Positions 36,991 to 46,104 of a stretch of DNA of 64,000 nucleotides are shown piece after piece. The position numbers and the translations under genes are program-made. A model generated the notes under the pieces. That model was not told the DNA's origin. It made no database searches and saw only the letters and a program-made list of their open reading frames with translations. The stretch comes from Chamaesiphon sp041738715 (lineage in GTDB: Bacteria > Cyanobacteriota > Cyanobacteriia > Cyanobacteriales > Chamaesiphonaceae): positions 90,811 to 154,810 of the forward strand of contig JBGSPI010000087.1 of assembly GCA_041738715.1 (NCBI GenBank), read 5' to 3'. Position 1 is the stretch's first letter, and each line of letters opens with the position of its first letter.

Positions 36991-37113
36991 TGGTTCACAG
37001 CCAGTTAAGAAAGTGTCTACTCCGGCAATTGACAAGTATTTAGTTAATCTAAGATTGAGATATGAAAACAAGTCAATCAGTTAATAACGAGCGATCGTTG
37101 GAGGTAAGTTTAG

Positions 37114-37389
37114 ATGCAGCAGATTGGTTCTCAAAAAGATAGTAATGCCTGGATTTTTCAAACTTGGGCAGCCTTTGTCCTTTCCATTGGGATGACAACC
37201 ACTGGGATTGTTTATTTACCAGTAGATATTTGGGTTAAAGGTTTTATGGGTATGGGTTTGGGTTTTTCCATTGGTTCTACTTTTAGTTTGGCCAAGACGC
37301 AACGGGATTTGCATGAAGCAACCAAACTAACCTCCAAGATTGAGGAGGCTAAAGTAGAACAAATTTTATCCCAGCACGGAGTCAGATAG
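37114..37389 (+). CDS. YiaA/YiaB-family two-helix membrane protein
   Basis: The 91-residue protein has two hydrophobic helices (about residues 13-35 and 40-60) with the YiaAB pattern FQTWAAFVLSIGMTTTGI...LGFSIGSTFSLAKTQRD. A charged amphipathic tail follows. Translation has a clear ribosome-binding site (GGAGGTAA). Function is unknown. Confidence 0.8.
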   Translation: MQQIGSQKDSNAWIFQTWAAFVLSIGMTTTGIVYLPVDIWVKGFMGMGLGFSIGSTFSLAKTQRDLHEATKLTSKIEEAKVEQILSQHGVR

Positions 37390-37393
37390 AGAT

Positions 37394-37735
37394 CTATTTT
37401 AACACTCGCACAGATTTGACCTGGATTGGTTGTCCGACTTGACAGATAGTCCCCATATCTTTGGCAACAACTCCCCGAACTCGAACTTTTAGGCCGTCCC
37501 GTTTGGGGAATTTGCCAATTAATTCGTATTTTTTACCGTCATCAGCAGTCAGTTGATAACAAGTTCCTTCCACCGCTAGTTTCCGAATCGTTCCAGTTAA
37601 ATTAACGATAGTTGGTTTGATCTGAGTGGGGCTAGTGTGAGTATCTGCAAGGGGAGGAAAGCTTGGAAATAGTAGACAGATCGCTAAAGTTATAGTAGAT
37701 ATTGACAGCCCGATCTGAGTTATTTTAACCATCAT
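37394..37735 (-). CDS. Small exported protein of unknown function (OB-fold-like)
   Basis: The 113-residue protein has an N-terminal signal peptide (to about residue 30, ending near LADTH). A compact beta-rich domain follows, with VNLTGTIRKLAVEGTCYQLTADDG, VRVRGVV and the closing IQVKSVRVLK. Two Cys (in GTCYQ and GTICQ) could form a disulfide in the periplasm. The pattern resembles a small OB-fold/DUF5818-type domain, but this is tentative. It is convergent with the YiaA-like gene with only 4 bp between stops. Confidence 0.65.
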   Translation of the reverse strand: MMVKITQIGLSISTITLAICLLFPSFPPLADTHTSPTQIKPTIVNLTGTIRKLAVEGTCYQLTADDGKKYELIGKFPKRDGLKVRVRGVVAKDMGTICQVGQPIQVKSVRVLK

Positions 37736-37781
37736 GATTAACTAAATAGATAAACGAATAGAGTTTTTAAATACTATTTAA

Positions 37782-39302
37782 CTATGCTGGGCGACCTAAC
37801 GTCGTAATGTAGAGTACAGCTTCATCTTCAGGAATGCCTAAGACCTCATTAACTCGATCGTCAAAAAATCCGGCAATTCCACTTACTCCCAATCCCAACC
37901 GAATTGCTGCTAAATTTAGTCTTTGTCCTAAATGTCCAGCATCTAAATGTAAATAACGGTAGGCTCGATCGCCATATTTCCGAATCGCCATCTCCAGATC
38001 GGCGGTATGAAAAATCACCGCTCCAGCATCGCGTCCCAACTCCTGTCCTAAGCAGAGATAGTGCAATTCTTGGCGAAAGTTTTTGAACCGAATTTGGCGT
38101 AATTCTTGCGCTCTGGGTGCATAATAATAACAACCTTCGTCCAATCCGTTAACACCAGAAACTGCGATAAATGTTTCTATTAAACTGAGATCGAAGTAGT
38201 CTGGATGAGGATCTAAATGTTGTTCCGTATAATGTTGGGGATGATAGGTGAAGTCTAACAGAGCATTGAGTTCACTAAGAGTGATGTAGGCACCTGTATA
38301 AGCACGAGTCGAGCGGCGTTTGAGGATTGTATCTTCCAATCCTGACAAGGGTAAATTATCTTGCCAATCGATCGGATCGGTGAGCGTTGATATTTTGAGA
38401 CAAAATGGGAAATTGTATTTATCATCCAGTTGGGCGGCGACAACATCATCATCAGATCGGGCTGGAAATTGATGAAATTGAGTTATTTCTGTGCTCTGAT
38501 GACAATAGGTGAGTAGTTCACCATCAGCTAGTTGGGGATATTCCACGTTGATTTTTGAAGGCAGTGCTGATGGAAAAGGCGGAATCAAGGCATCAGGATG
38601 AACATCTAAATCGACACAGGGAATGACTGCAATCGCGCCTTCTATGACAGTATTTAAATATAACAATTCATTGATTGCTCGATCGACAAACCCGCCAATT
38701 AAATATGGACGAAAACCATTCATTGCTCCGGCTAATTCAATGTTGCCCAATAAATGTCCTGTATCTAGAAAAATTCGGCGGTAAGCACGGTCTTGGTATC
38801 GCCATGCCGATCGCTGAAATACAGCGGTAGTGATTAGAGTAAGATCGGCAACCAATAAAGCTGGGTGCATGAAGCAAGCAACCTGCATATTTTGCCAAAC
38901 ATCACTCGCCCAAAAGTGAATTAGAGTATGATCTTGGACTTGATAATTGTATAATCCGGCGGGTAATAACTGATTACCCCGCGACACCAAATAAATCTCG
39001 GCTGGATACAAACCACCTGCTGATGGAGCCGCCCGTAAATACATTGGTTCACCCATTGTCTGAATGCGGGCGGTCAGACCATAGCTACACAACAGGAATA
39101 ATGATAATCGCTGCCAATAATCGCTGTCAAAATCTTGTTTGTTAGACTGTAAATATGGCTTGAGATCGTAAGTTGTGCCAATTTTATATTCTTTATATGA
39201 CGATGGTTGTTGACTCCAATCTAACCCCTGACTTTTAGATGCGATCGTGTCTGGATCGTATTTTGTCCGTTGGTGATAATGTTGGGCAAATGAGTCAATC
39301 AT
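37782..39302 (-). CDS. SagB/ThcOx-family nitroreductase-like protein with two domains
   Basis: The 506-residue protein holds two nitroreductase-fold domains. The N-terminal half (about residues 55-290) has RAAPSAGGLYPAEIYLVSRG. The C-terminal half (about 320-506) has ILKRRSTRAYTGAYITLSEL, AGAVIFHTADL and YLHLDAGHLGQRLNLAAIRLGLG. This is the SagB/ThcOx type, FMN enzymes that oxidise azolines to azoles in RiPP biosynthesis. No YcaO cyclodehydratase, precursor peptide or maturase lies nearby, so the substrate is open and a non-RiPP role is quite possible. Confidence 0.85.
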   Translation of the reverse strand: MIDSFAQHYHQRTKYDPDTIASKSQGLDWSQQPSSYKEYKIGTTYDLKPYLQSNKQDFDSDYWQRLSLFLLCSYGLTARIQTMGEPMYLRAAPSAGGLYPAEIYLVSRGNQLLPAGLYNYQVQDHTLIHFWASDVWQNMQVACFMHPALLVADLTLITTAVFQRSAWRYQDRAYRRIFLDTGHLLGNIELAGAMNGFRPYLIGGFVDRAINELLYLNTVIEGAIAVIPCVDLDVHPDALIPPFPSALPSKINVEYPQLADGELLTYCHQSTEITQFHQFPARSDDDVVAAQLDDKYNFPFCLKISTLTDPIDWQDNLPLSGLEDTILKRRSTRAYTGAYITLSELNALLDFTYHPQHYTEQHLDPHPDYFDLSLIETFIAVSGVNGLDEGCYYYAPRAQELRQIRFKNFRQELHYLCLGQELGRDAGAVIFHTADLEMAIRKYGDRAYRYLHLDAGHLGQRLNLAAIRLGLGVSGIAGFFDDRVNEVLGIPEDEAVLYITTLGRPA

Positions 39303-39353
39303 CTAAGGTGTGGTTGCCGAGTGTAATCGAGGCATGTAATGATGAACCGTGAA

Positions 39354-39887
39354 TTAGACTGATATTGCAGTCGAGATTGTCCAAAGATCGACGAGGAGGA
39401 GAAATCCGGTTAATACTAGGAGGGCAAAATACATCCAAGGTTGAGCTAGCGGTCGGATATCTGTTGTATCAATGTCGGTATATTGCTGAATTAATTGTAC
39501 CAACTTATTAAACCCCGCAACACGCATCGGCAGCAAAAAACCTTCACTACTATGGTTCAGCAAGTAGTAGACCAATCCGCCCTGTCCGGTTGTCCGCATT
39601 TTTAGTTGTTTGACATTGCGCCACTCTAGCGACCAGTTTTTCGTCAGAAAACTTGGCACCCAAGCCGGATAATTAACTTGAATCGATCGATCCGTGACCA
39701 CAACTCGTTGGCTTAATGCCCCTTGTAATGCGACAAAACCCAAGCTAATTCCCGCCCAGATTAACTCAGGTGAAATTTCAGCCTGAGTAGCTGTCGCGAG
39801 AAATGGTAAAGGAATTGTTAAGGAAATATATAATAAACTCAGAGCGATCCGAATCAGTGGCGAAATATAAAAGATCTGATTTGTCAT
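39354..39887 (-). CDS. Conserved membrane protein with a PH-like domain
   Basis: The 177-residue protein has two N-terminal hydrophobic segments (about residues 12-30 and 42-58). A soluble beta-rich part follows (VVVTDRSIQVNYP, WSLEWRNVKQLKMRTTG), and one C-terminal helix (about 152-172). The middle resembles bacterial PH (bPH) domains. The family seems cyanobacterial; function unknown. It is divergent from the citramalate synthase gene across 50 bp. Confidence 0.7.
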   Translation of the reverse strand: MTNQIFYISPLIRIALSLLYISLTIPLPFLATATQAEISPELIWAGISLGFVALQGALSQRVVVTDRSIQVNYPAWVPSFLTKNWSLEWRNVKQLKMRTTGQGGLVYYLLNHSSEGFLLPMRVAGFNKLVQLIQQYTDIDTTDIRPLAQPWMYFALLVLTGFLLLVDLWTISTAISV

Positions 39888-39937
39888 CAGGCTGATGATT
39901 CTATACAGTTAAGACTGATTCTATTCTCTCGCAATTT

Positions 39938-41536
39938 ATGCCTCAGATCCATATCTACGACACGACACTCCGTGATGGCGCACAGCGGGAAGGTTTGACT
40001 CTATCCGTTGAAGATAAGCTGAAAATTGCCATGCAGTTGGACAAACTAGGTGTGCCGTGGATTGAGGGTGGCTGGCCGGGGGCAAATCCCAAAGATGGGG
40101 AGTTTTTTCGCCGATTACAAGCCCAACCCTTACTGCAAGCTGAGGTAGTCGCATTTTGCTCAACTCGTCGTCCGGGTGGATTCGCGGCGGAAGATCGGAT
40201 GTTGGCGGCGATTATTGCCGCTGGAACGAAGTGGGTGACGATTTTTGGCAAATCATGGGATCTACATGTAATTGAGGGCTTAAAGACGAATTTAGCTGAG
40301 AATCTGGAGATGATTCGCGACTCGATCGAGTATCTGATTTCCCAGGGAAGACGGGTGATTTATGATGCCGAACATTGGTTCGATGGTTACAAGGCAAATC
40401 CTGAGTATGCCCTGGCCACACTGACGACAGCGATTGCGGCTGGTGCTGAATGGTTGGTTTTCTGCGATACCAATGGCGGGACTCTTCCCCATGAGTTGGC
40501 GAACATCGTCACAGAGGTGATCGGTGATGTTGACCCCCACCGACGGTTACAATTTGGCATTCACAGCCATAATGATTGCGAATTAGCTGTCGCCAACGCG
40601 ATCGCGGCGGTTACGGCTGGGGTGACAATGGTACAGGGGACGATTAATGGTTATGGCGAACGATGCGGCAATGCCAACCTCTGTGCGGTAATTCCTAATC
40701 TCCAACTCAAGTTGGGCTACTCTTGTTTGGCAGCAACGGATTTAGCGCGGTTGACCCAGGTGAGTAGATATATCAGCGAAGTGGTCAATATTGCGCCCAA
40801 TGATTATGCCGCTTTCGTCGGTAGATGCGCCTTCAGCCATAAGGGGGGGATTCATGTTTCCGCTGTCGAACGCAATCCACTGACTTACGAACACATCGCA
40901 CCAACACAGGTCGGCAACGAGCGACGGATTGCGATTTCCGAACAATCAGGATTGAGTAATGTGTTAATTAAAGCGACCGAGATGGGGATTGTGCTGACCA
41001 AAGAAGATCCGCGCACGCGCCAAATTTTAGCCAAATTGAAAGAGTTAGAACATCAAGGTTATCAATTTGAAGCGGCTGAGGCTAGTTTTGAATTATTGAT
41101 GCGGGAAATTTTGGAACAACGTTCGGAGATTTTTCGGATTCAAGGTTTTCAGGTGCATTGCTCGATCGCGACTAAGCATCACTCTCTAGCTACAATTAAA
41201 ATTGCTGTAGATGGTCAAGATATTCTCGAAGCTGCGGAAGGTAATGGGCCAGTGTCGGCTCTAGATGCAGCTTTGCGGAAGGCATTAAGTCGATTTTATC
41301 CAGAATTAACTAAGTGTTATCTGACCGACTATAAAGTGCGGATTATAGATGGTGGGGAAGGGACTTCAGCAGTTACGCGCGTGCTAGTCGAGTCGAGTAA
41401 TGGGGAACACCGTTGGACAACAATCGGTGTCTCTGACAATATTTTGGAAGCATCTTATCAGGCTGTCGCTCAGGGAATTGAATACGGATTACTAGTTCGA
41501 TCGCCGCAAACTTGCAGCTTAACATTAACCAACTGA
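39938..41536 (+). CDS. cimA: (R)-citramalate synthase
   Basis: This 532-residue enzyme condenses pyruvate and acetyl-CoA to citramalate, the first step of a threonine-independent isoleucine route. The DRE-TIM barrel signature IYDTTLRDGAQREGL is at the N-terminus. HSHNDCELAVANAIAA and GTINGYGERCGNANLC follow. The C-terminal part (about residues 400-532) is the LeuA dimerisation/regulatory domain. Length and C-terminal form fit the CimA subgroup (TIGR00977-like) rather than LeuA. Feedback inhibition by isoleucine is expected from the family. Confidence 0.92.
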   Translation: MPQIHIYDTTLRDGAQREGLTLSVEDKLKIAMQLDKLGVPWIEGGWPGANPKDGEFFRRLQAQPLLQAEVVAFCSTRRPGGFAAEDRMLAAIIAAGTKWVTIFGKSWDLHVIEGLKTNLAENLEMIRDSIEYLISQGRRVIYDAEHWFDGYKANPEYALATLTTAIAAGAEWLVFCDTNGGTLPHELANIVTEVIGDVDPHRRLQFGIHSHNDCELAVANAIAAVTAGVTMVQGTINGYGERCGNANLCAVIPNLQLKLGYSCLAATDLARLTQVSRYISEVVNIAPNDYAAFVGRCAFSHKGGIHVSAVERNPLTYEHIAPTQVGNERRIAISEQSGLSNVLIKATEMGIVLTKEDPRTRQILAKLKELEHQGYQFEAAEASFELLMREILEQRSEIFRIQGFQVHCSIATKHHSLATIKIAVDGQDILEAAEGNGPVSALDAALRKALSRFYPELTKCYLTDYKVRIIDGGEGTSAVTRVLVESSNGEHRWTTIGVSDNILEASYQAVAQGIEYGLLVRSPQTCSLTLTN

Positions 41537-41590
41537 GCTAAAATTACCGGATAACAAAGTTGCATTTCCACCGTAGTAAGGAGGATAAAA

Positions 41591-42205
41591 ATGGTACTAG
41601 CAGAGTCTAAAACAATTAGCTTTGATGATTTTATTACCTGGTTGCCAGAACGGTCGGCATATCGTTATGAACTTAGAGATGGAGAAGTTTTGGAAATGCC
41701 CAAACCACGAGGCAAACATTCGGAGATAGCTGGTTTTATTATTTCCGAACTGAATTTTATCATTCGACAAACTCCACTACCTTATTTGATACCGCGAGAA
41801 TCGATCGTCAAATCTCTCGATGGTAAATCTGGATATGAACCGGATGCAATCATTTTAGACAAAGCAATGCTCGCTCAAGAACCCCGCTGGGAGACAGAAT
41901 CGATCGTTACCCAAGGTAGCTCGGTTAAACTAGCGATCGAAGTTGTATCGACTAATTGGCAAGATGATTATGCTCTCAAACAAATCGCTTATCAAGCATT
42001 AGGTATTCAGGAATATTGGATCGTCGATTATTTGGGATTGGGAGGACGAAACTTTATCGGTTATCCTAAACAACCAACGATCTCGGTTTATTATTTAGTC
42101 GATGGTGAATACGATCTCCATCAATTTAGAGGTAGCGAACGCATTCAATCGCCGACATTTCCTAATTTAGAACTATCGATCGATTCAATTGCAATCGCCC
42201 ATTGA
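41591..42205 (+). CDS. Uma2-family (DUF820) restriction-endonuclease-like protein
   Basis: This 204-residue PD-(D/E)XK protein has YRYELRDGEVLEMPKPRGKHSEI at the N-terminus, GYEPDAIILD (catalytic-type Asp), VKLAIEVVSTNW (Glu) and IQEYWIVDYLG. Length is standard, unlike the insertion-bearing copy at 18.7 kb. It starts after a strong AAGGAGG site. Biological role is unknown despite the endonuclease label. Confidence 0.9.
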   Translation: MVLAESKTISFDDFITWLPERSAYRYELRDGEVLEMPKPRGKHSEIAGFIISELNFIIRQTPLPYLIPRESIVKSLDGKSGYEPDAIILDKAMLAQEPRWETESIVTQGSSVKLAIEVVSTNWQDDYALKQIAYQALGIQEYWIVDYLGLGGRNFIGYPKQPTISVYYLVDGEYDLHQFRGSERIQSPTFPNLELSIDSIAIAH

Positions 42206-42260
42206 TTGATGTATTAGCCCTGAATAGGAAAATCACTTGCTAGTCTAATTTTCTCGCAGA

Positions 42261-43088
42261 TTAGGGTCGATACCGATTCATCTTTACCCAGTCTCCAGTC
42301 GAGCCAAAGTTCGGATTTTCACCAGGATCGTTTGTCCCATATATCCGGCCTTGTCGATCGATCCAGTAGTCTGTATAAGTTGTGGGTAGCTCAATATTCG
42401 GATATCCATAGGGATTTGTCCATGTGCCCACATTACCAATGTTCTCACGAAATTGAAAATTTTGGCGATCGATTGACTCACCACGCTGACGATTGACCTC
42501 ATCCCATGTGCGCTGCGACCATTCCCGATATTCCTGCGCCCGCTGACCCTCATCTCTGGAAATTTGGAGATTTTGCGCCATCACCCCACTGGCCCCAAAT
42601 GCGGCCCCATTTGTTGCCGAAATTTGACCAGACACCTGGGGCAACCAAGTAGCATATTTACCCCACTGTGATTCATGGGCTGCGGCAAAGGTCATGACCA
42701 TCGTACAAATATTATAGCTATACGCCACACTGCATTTGGCAATTCCACGACAAGGAATACCATTAAACAGATAGATACAGTCAAACTCATAAGCAACTGT
42801 ACAGCCAGAAATCGGTTGAGCTTGGCGAGGCTGGCTCATCCGCAGGTCATAGGGCTGTAGCTGTAAGATCTTTTCATAGACAAACTGCCCAGGACTATAG
42901 TTGACTGGCAATCCAGAGTTGCCAACCATGACTGTGATCGCGGCATTATCAGGGGCAAATAAAACAACGGCAAACTGCCCATCCTCGCCCACTCGCCAAC
43001 CATTCGGTACTACGTAACTAAAACACTGTCCCTGTCGGATTTCTAACGGCACAGGGGCTGAAAAAGATGACGGATTATGGTTATACAT
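42261..43088 (-). CDS. Protein of unknown function, possibly PsbP/Mog1-like N-domain
   Basis: I do not recognise this 275-residue protein with certainty. Residues about 12-160 form a beta-rich domain (YVVPNGWRVGEDGQFAVVLF, GCTVAYEFDCIY, TMVMTFAA) reminiscent of the PsbP/Mog1/DUF1795 fold. Residues about 170-275 include a charged helix and a Trp/Tyr/Asn-rich C-terminus (DYWIDRQGRIYGTNDPGENP). There is no signal peptide, so a cytosolic location is likely. Six Cys are scattered in the first domain. No function is proposed. Confidence 0.6.
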   Translation of the reverse strand: MYNHNPSSFSAPVPLEIRQGQCFSYVVPNGWRVGEDGQFAVVLFAPDNAAITVMVGNSGLPVNYSPGQFVYEKILQLQPYDLRMSQPRQAQPISGCTVAYEFDCIYLFNGIPCRGIAKCSVAYSYNICTMVMTFAAAHESQWGKYATWLPQVSGQISATNGAAFGASGVMAQNLQISRDEGQRAQEYREWSQRTWDEVNRQRGESIDRQNFQFRENIGNVGTWTNPYGYPNIELPTTYTDYWIDRQGRIYGTNDPGENPNFGSTGDWVKMNRYRP

Positions 43089-43155
43089 GATTTTAAGTTG
43101 AAGTCGTCAATTATTTTGATGGTGACATGGTAGTCTATTTCAATATTTTTTGATG

Positions 43156-45480
43156 CTAACTCTGTTGCAACTTATTTAGTAGTTCCTGTAACTTGTCAAT
43201 TTCCTGGGGTTCTTGTCCATATCGCCAAGCGGTGTAGGCTTGAGATATTTTTATCGCTACAATACCAACCGGAGATCGAGTATCACAGATAACTTGGGCA
43301 TATTCTAACGGAGTTTGAGCCGGATGTTTGGACAGACCTTGACGATCTAATCTAGATAACATTTGCTGATAAATTCGCTCTACTGGTGATAACTTTTTCA
43401 ACCATTGTTGATACCGCCATTTGCGCCACCCCTGCCAGCCCAGCCAAGCGAGAAACGTGACAGCGATCGCAATTCCCATCCCCATAAATACACCGAGCCA
43501 ACCTTGATTAAATAGGCTGAAAAACCAAATAATGCCCACTACTAACCAGCCCAAAGTTAAAGACCAAATTCGAGCAATCCAAGCAGTAATAGGTGAAGGC
43601 AACCAGCCAGCTACCCAGTTCCAAAGTTGTTGCAGTGTATTAAAAGTTTGGTCTTCATCCACACCAGGAGGAGTGAGGGCGTGCCCTGGAATTGGGTCAA
43701 AAGCAAACCAACCATAGTCGGGAAAATAGACTTCGGTCAGGGCATGTGCATCGGTATTCGAGACCTCATAAAACCCGGTGAAGGGATTGAATTTTCCTGA
43801 ATCAAAACCAACTGCCAATCGAGCCGGAATACCGATCGAGCGTAACATCATTGTGTAAGTTGTGGCAAAATGATCGGCATAGCCACCTGCTTCACAACTA
43901 GTCGATTTACCCTCACAACGAAACAGAAACCAATCGACTAAATCGCCACCATCAGGAACGCGAGCTAGCCCAAACGGATCTTGGGAAATGCGATAACGCT
44001 GTTTGAGATATTGGGCAAGATAGAGAGCTTTTGCGTAGTTAGATTGGAGGGGCTGACTATCTTTACCAACTTGGTTCTGGGCATAATTATCGACTAAAAC
44101 TTGGGTGTATTTCTGTAACTTTGGGGCAATTTCTGGGGGGATTTGAAGATAGTGTTTCTGGATATTTGGAGCATAGTTTGTCCTTGCTCGATCGAGTAAA
44201 GATCGATCGCGAAATGGAACTTGTGAAATAACGGTATAAGTTAAACCGGGCACTAATCCAACCGGAGATCGTAAACTGCCTTCTGAATCGATCGCAATTT
44301 CCGTTGTTGGAAAATATACTTCTCTCGCTGATGACATGCCAGGGATAATATTCGGTAACTCTTCCAAGGCAGTGTAACTTTGAATTACCTGCTTAGTCGG
44401 CATTTTGGTCGGCGGATTGATAATTGTAAATTTATAATCCCAATTGGGGCGATTAATCTTCTGCGTCTGAGCATTACGGGAAATCTCCCATCCCTGACCA
44501 GTATAGCGATCGAATGCCAATGCTCGCCAAAATCCTGGAGCTTGAGCACGTACCCGCATCACCACTTTTGGTTTCATCATCCCACGTAGATTTTGATTAA
44601 TCTGCGCATTGAAACCATAGTAAAAATTATCGTCTAAACTGCCATCACCCTGCTCATCACCGCCACCTTGTCCATCGATTTGCGGCGCACCATTGCCACC
44701 AGTCTTGCCTTGACGTTGATAGCCAGGATTGACAATCCCTTTGCCATCAAACTGTTTATTGTCATACTTAATCGGCGCACTCACTGGTAGGGAGCCTTGA
44801 TAACCTGGAAAACGCGGCATCACGGCAAAAATCACTAAGCCGATCGCTAGTACTATTCCTAATAACTGGCTGAACTTTTGCCAGGGTAAACCAATTTTAT
44901 GAACCTGTGTGGGATGTGTGATCTTCAGCGGTGTCAAATGGAGTCGAGAGCGATAATCCAGCCATAACACAGGGATCCCAATCGCCAGAAACAGTAACAA
45001 TAATGGCGCAAATGTCAGGGTTTGACTCAATGTACCAGCAACACCGAGTAAAATTAACCCGATTGTCATTGAATAACCTAAATCCTTGCGGCGGGGGAGA
45101 TCGAAGGTATGAATAGTTTGCATCTGCACCAGCAGTTCAGCCAAAACTAGCCGCGTATCATTGATACTCCCGACTAGGTGCCAAATGAAATAACCGAGTG
45201 CCCCCAGCATCGCCAAGGCTAAGGCAAATTTCATCGCAATATTTCGCTCGCGCCGATGATACCAACTCCATGTCGCGCCAGCGATACTCAGGGGCATTGC
45301 CCACAAACTCATCTGAGTTTCTGCGGCTACATCTGTTGCCAAAATCCCCACCAGCACCAATAACTGCACCAATACCCGCAGTAGTAGTGAATCTTCTGGC
45401 GAAGTCTTCGGCATCGCTGCCATCTGCTGTTGGATTTTAGCGAAGACAGAACTCGATTTAACAGCAGAAGATGTGGACAT
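43156..45480 (-). CDS. TgpA-type transglutaminase-domain membrane protein (DUF3488/DUF4129)
   Basis: The 774-residue protein has about six N-terminal membrane helices (residues about 30-215) and a large extracytoplasmic region. Its transglutaminase-like core carries the catalytic Cys in STSCEAGGYADHFA, then NTDAHALTEVYF (His) and WFAFDPIPG (Asp). One or two more helices (about 625-680) and a C-terminal DUF4129-like cytosolic domain complete the TgpA layout. In many bacteria such genes sit with a MoxR ATPase and a DUF58 gene; here neither is adjacent. The ATG at 45480 is preferred. A 61-residue ORF lies just upstream. Confidence 0.9.
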   Translation of the reverse strand: MSTSSAVKSSSVFAKIQQQMAAMPKTSPEDSLLLRVLVQLLVLVGILATDVAAETQMSLWAMPLSIAGATWSWYHRRERNIAMKFALALAMLGALGYFIWHLVGSINDTRLVLAELLVQMQTIHTFDLPRRKDLGYSMTIGLILLGVAGTLSQTLTFAPLLLLFLAIGIPVLWLDYRSRLHLTPLKITHPTQVHKIGLPWQKFSQLLGIVLAIGLVIFAVMPRFPGYQGSLPVSAPIKYDNKQFDGKGIVNPGYQRQGKTGGNGAPQIDGQGGGDEQGDGSLDDNFYYGFNAQINQNLRGMMKPKVVMRVRAQAPGFWRALAFDRYTGQGWEISRNAQTQKINRPNWDYKFTIINPPTKMPTKQVIQSYTALEELPNIIPGMSSAREVYFPTTEIAIDSEGSLRSPVGLVPGLTYTVISQVPFRDRSLLDRARTNYAPNIQKHYLQIPPEIAPKLQKYTQVLVDNYAQNQVGKDSQPLQSNYAKALYLAQYLKQRYRISQDPFGLARVPDGGDLVDWFLFRCEGKSTSCEAGGYADHFATTYTMMLRSIGIPARLAVGFDSGKFNPFTGFYEVSNTDAHALTEVYFPDYGWFAFDPIPGHALTPPGVDEDQTFNTLQQLWNWVAGWLPSPITAWIARIWSLTLGWLVVGIIWFFSLFNQGWLGVFMGMGIAIAVTFLAWLGWQGWRKWRYQQWLKKLSPVERIYQQMLSRLDRQGLSKHPAQTPLEYAQVICDTRSPVGIVAIKISQAYTAWRYGQEPQEIDKLQELLNKLQQS

Positions 45481-45504
45481 ATACAAAAGTTAATGACGAT
45501 TGCT

Positions 45505-45690
45505 CTACTCACTAGTCATTTCCGGCGATAAACTGGGAACGATAGTAACTCTAGGATGCCCAGATTCTGCATCAGTTGATTCATATTCATCCAGTTCTGT
45601 TTCCCAGGGAAATAGCGGTGGACGCTGGCGAATTTCGGCATCAAGTTGTTTTTGAATTAGTATTGGTAATCGATCTTCCACGTTCGGCAC
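45505..45690 (-). CDS. Small protein with a PPLFPWE motif, upstream of the TgpA-like gene
   Basis: This 61-residue, acidic ORF starts at GTG and ends 24 bp before the TgpA-like start codon on the same strand. Its core (LPILIQKQLDAEIRQRPPLF then PWETEL) resembles short cyanobacterial proteins that I recall upstream of similar membrane-protein genes. Tight spacing argues for one transcript. There is no membrane segment. Function unknown; the recalled conservation has not been checked. Confidence 0.6.
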   Translation of the reverse strand: MPNVEDRLPILIQKQLDAEIRQRPPLFPWETELDEYESTDAESGHPRVTIVPSLSPEMTSE

Positions 45691-45980
45691 TCACTCGTAA
45701 ATTGCTGTCGATCTAAAATAATATAAGTGAAATATCATCACACGATCGATCGTGTAAAGAATTTTTCCAGCTGTGATGATGCACCAACATGGGCTGTGTC
45801 TTAGCCTCCTTTTGACTATACAGTCTAGTTTGTTACCAATCAGGATACTCTGCACTCATAACTGGGGCTGAATTTGTCCTGTTTTTAATAAATTGAGCGT
45901 GTTGGCAGATGATTACAATTTGGTGGAGATCTACATCACTAAATTAATGTTGGGCCTTGCTGAATCGATGTATGAAAGAG
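45691..45980. other. Intergenic region upstream of the small PPLFPWE gene
   Basis: Together with the octamer array next to it this is a 414-bp stretch without a gene. It contains a perfect 16-bp palindrome ACACGATCGATCGTGT at 45740-45755, an intensified form of the GATCGATC words common here. A weak open frame from 45893 runs into repeat DNA and is not considered coding. Confidence 0.4.
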
Positions 45981-46044
45981 TGGGGGGACGGGGGGACTGG
46001 GGGACTGTGCTTCGACTACGCTCAGCAACCAGGGGACTGGGGGA
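45981..46044. repeat. GGGGGACT octamer array with internal module, downstream of tldD
   Basis: Octamer units on each side flank TGCTTCGACTACGCTCAGCA, a palindrome-type module different from those at 29.6 and 35.8 kb. It lies past the 3' end of tldD. Confidence 0.85.
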
Positions 46045-46104
46045 TTTCAGTAGTTGCACAAAAAGGCAAATCATACCTTAAATCAGCAATGCCTAATGTT
46101 GAGA

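Noticed and set aside
45893..46081. 62-codon frame between tldD and the small PPLFPWE gene
   Set aside because: More than half is encoded by octamer repeat DNA; no ribosome-binding site or recognised motif.
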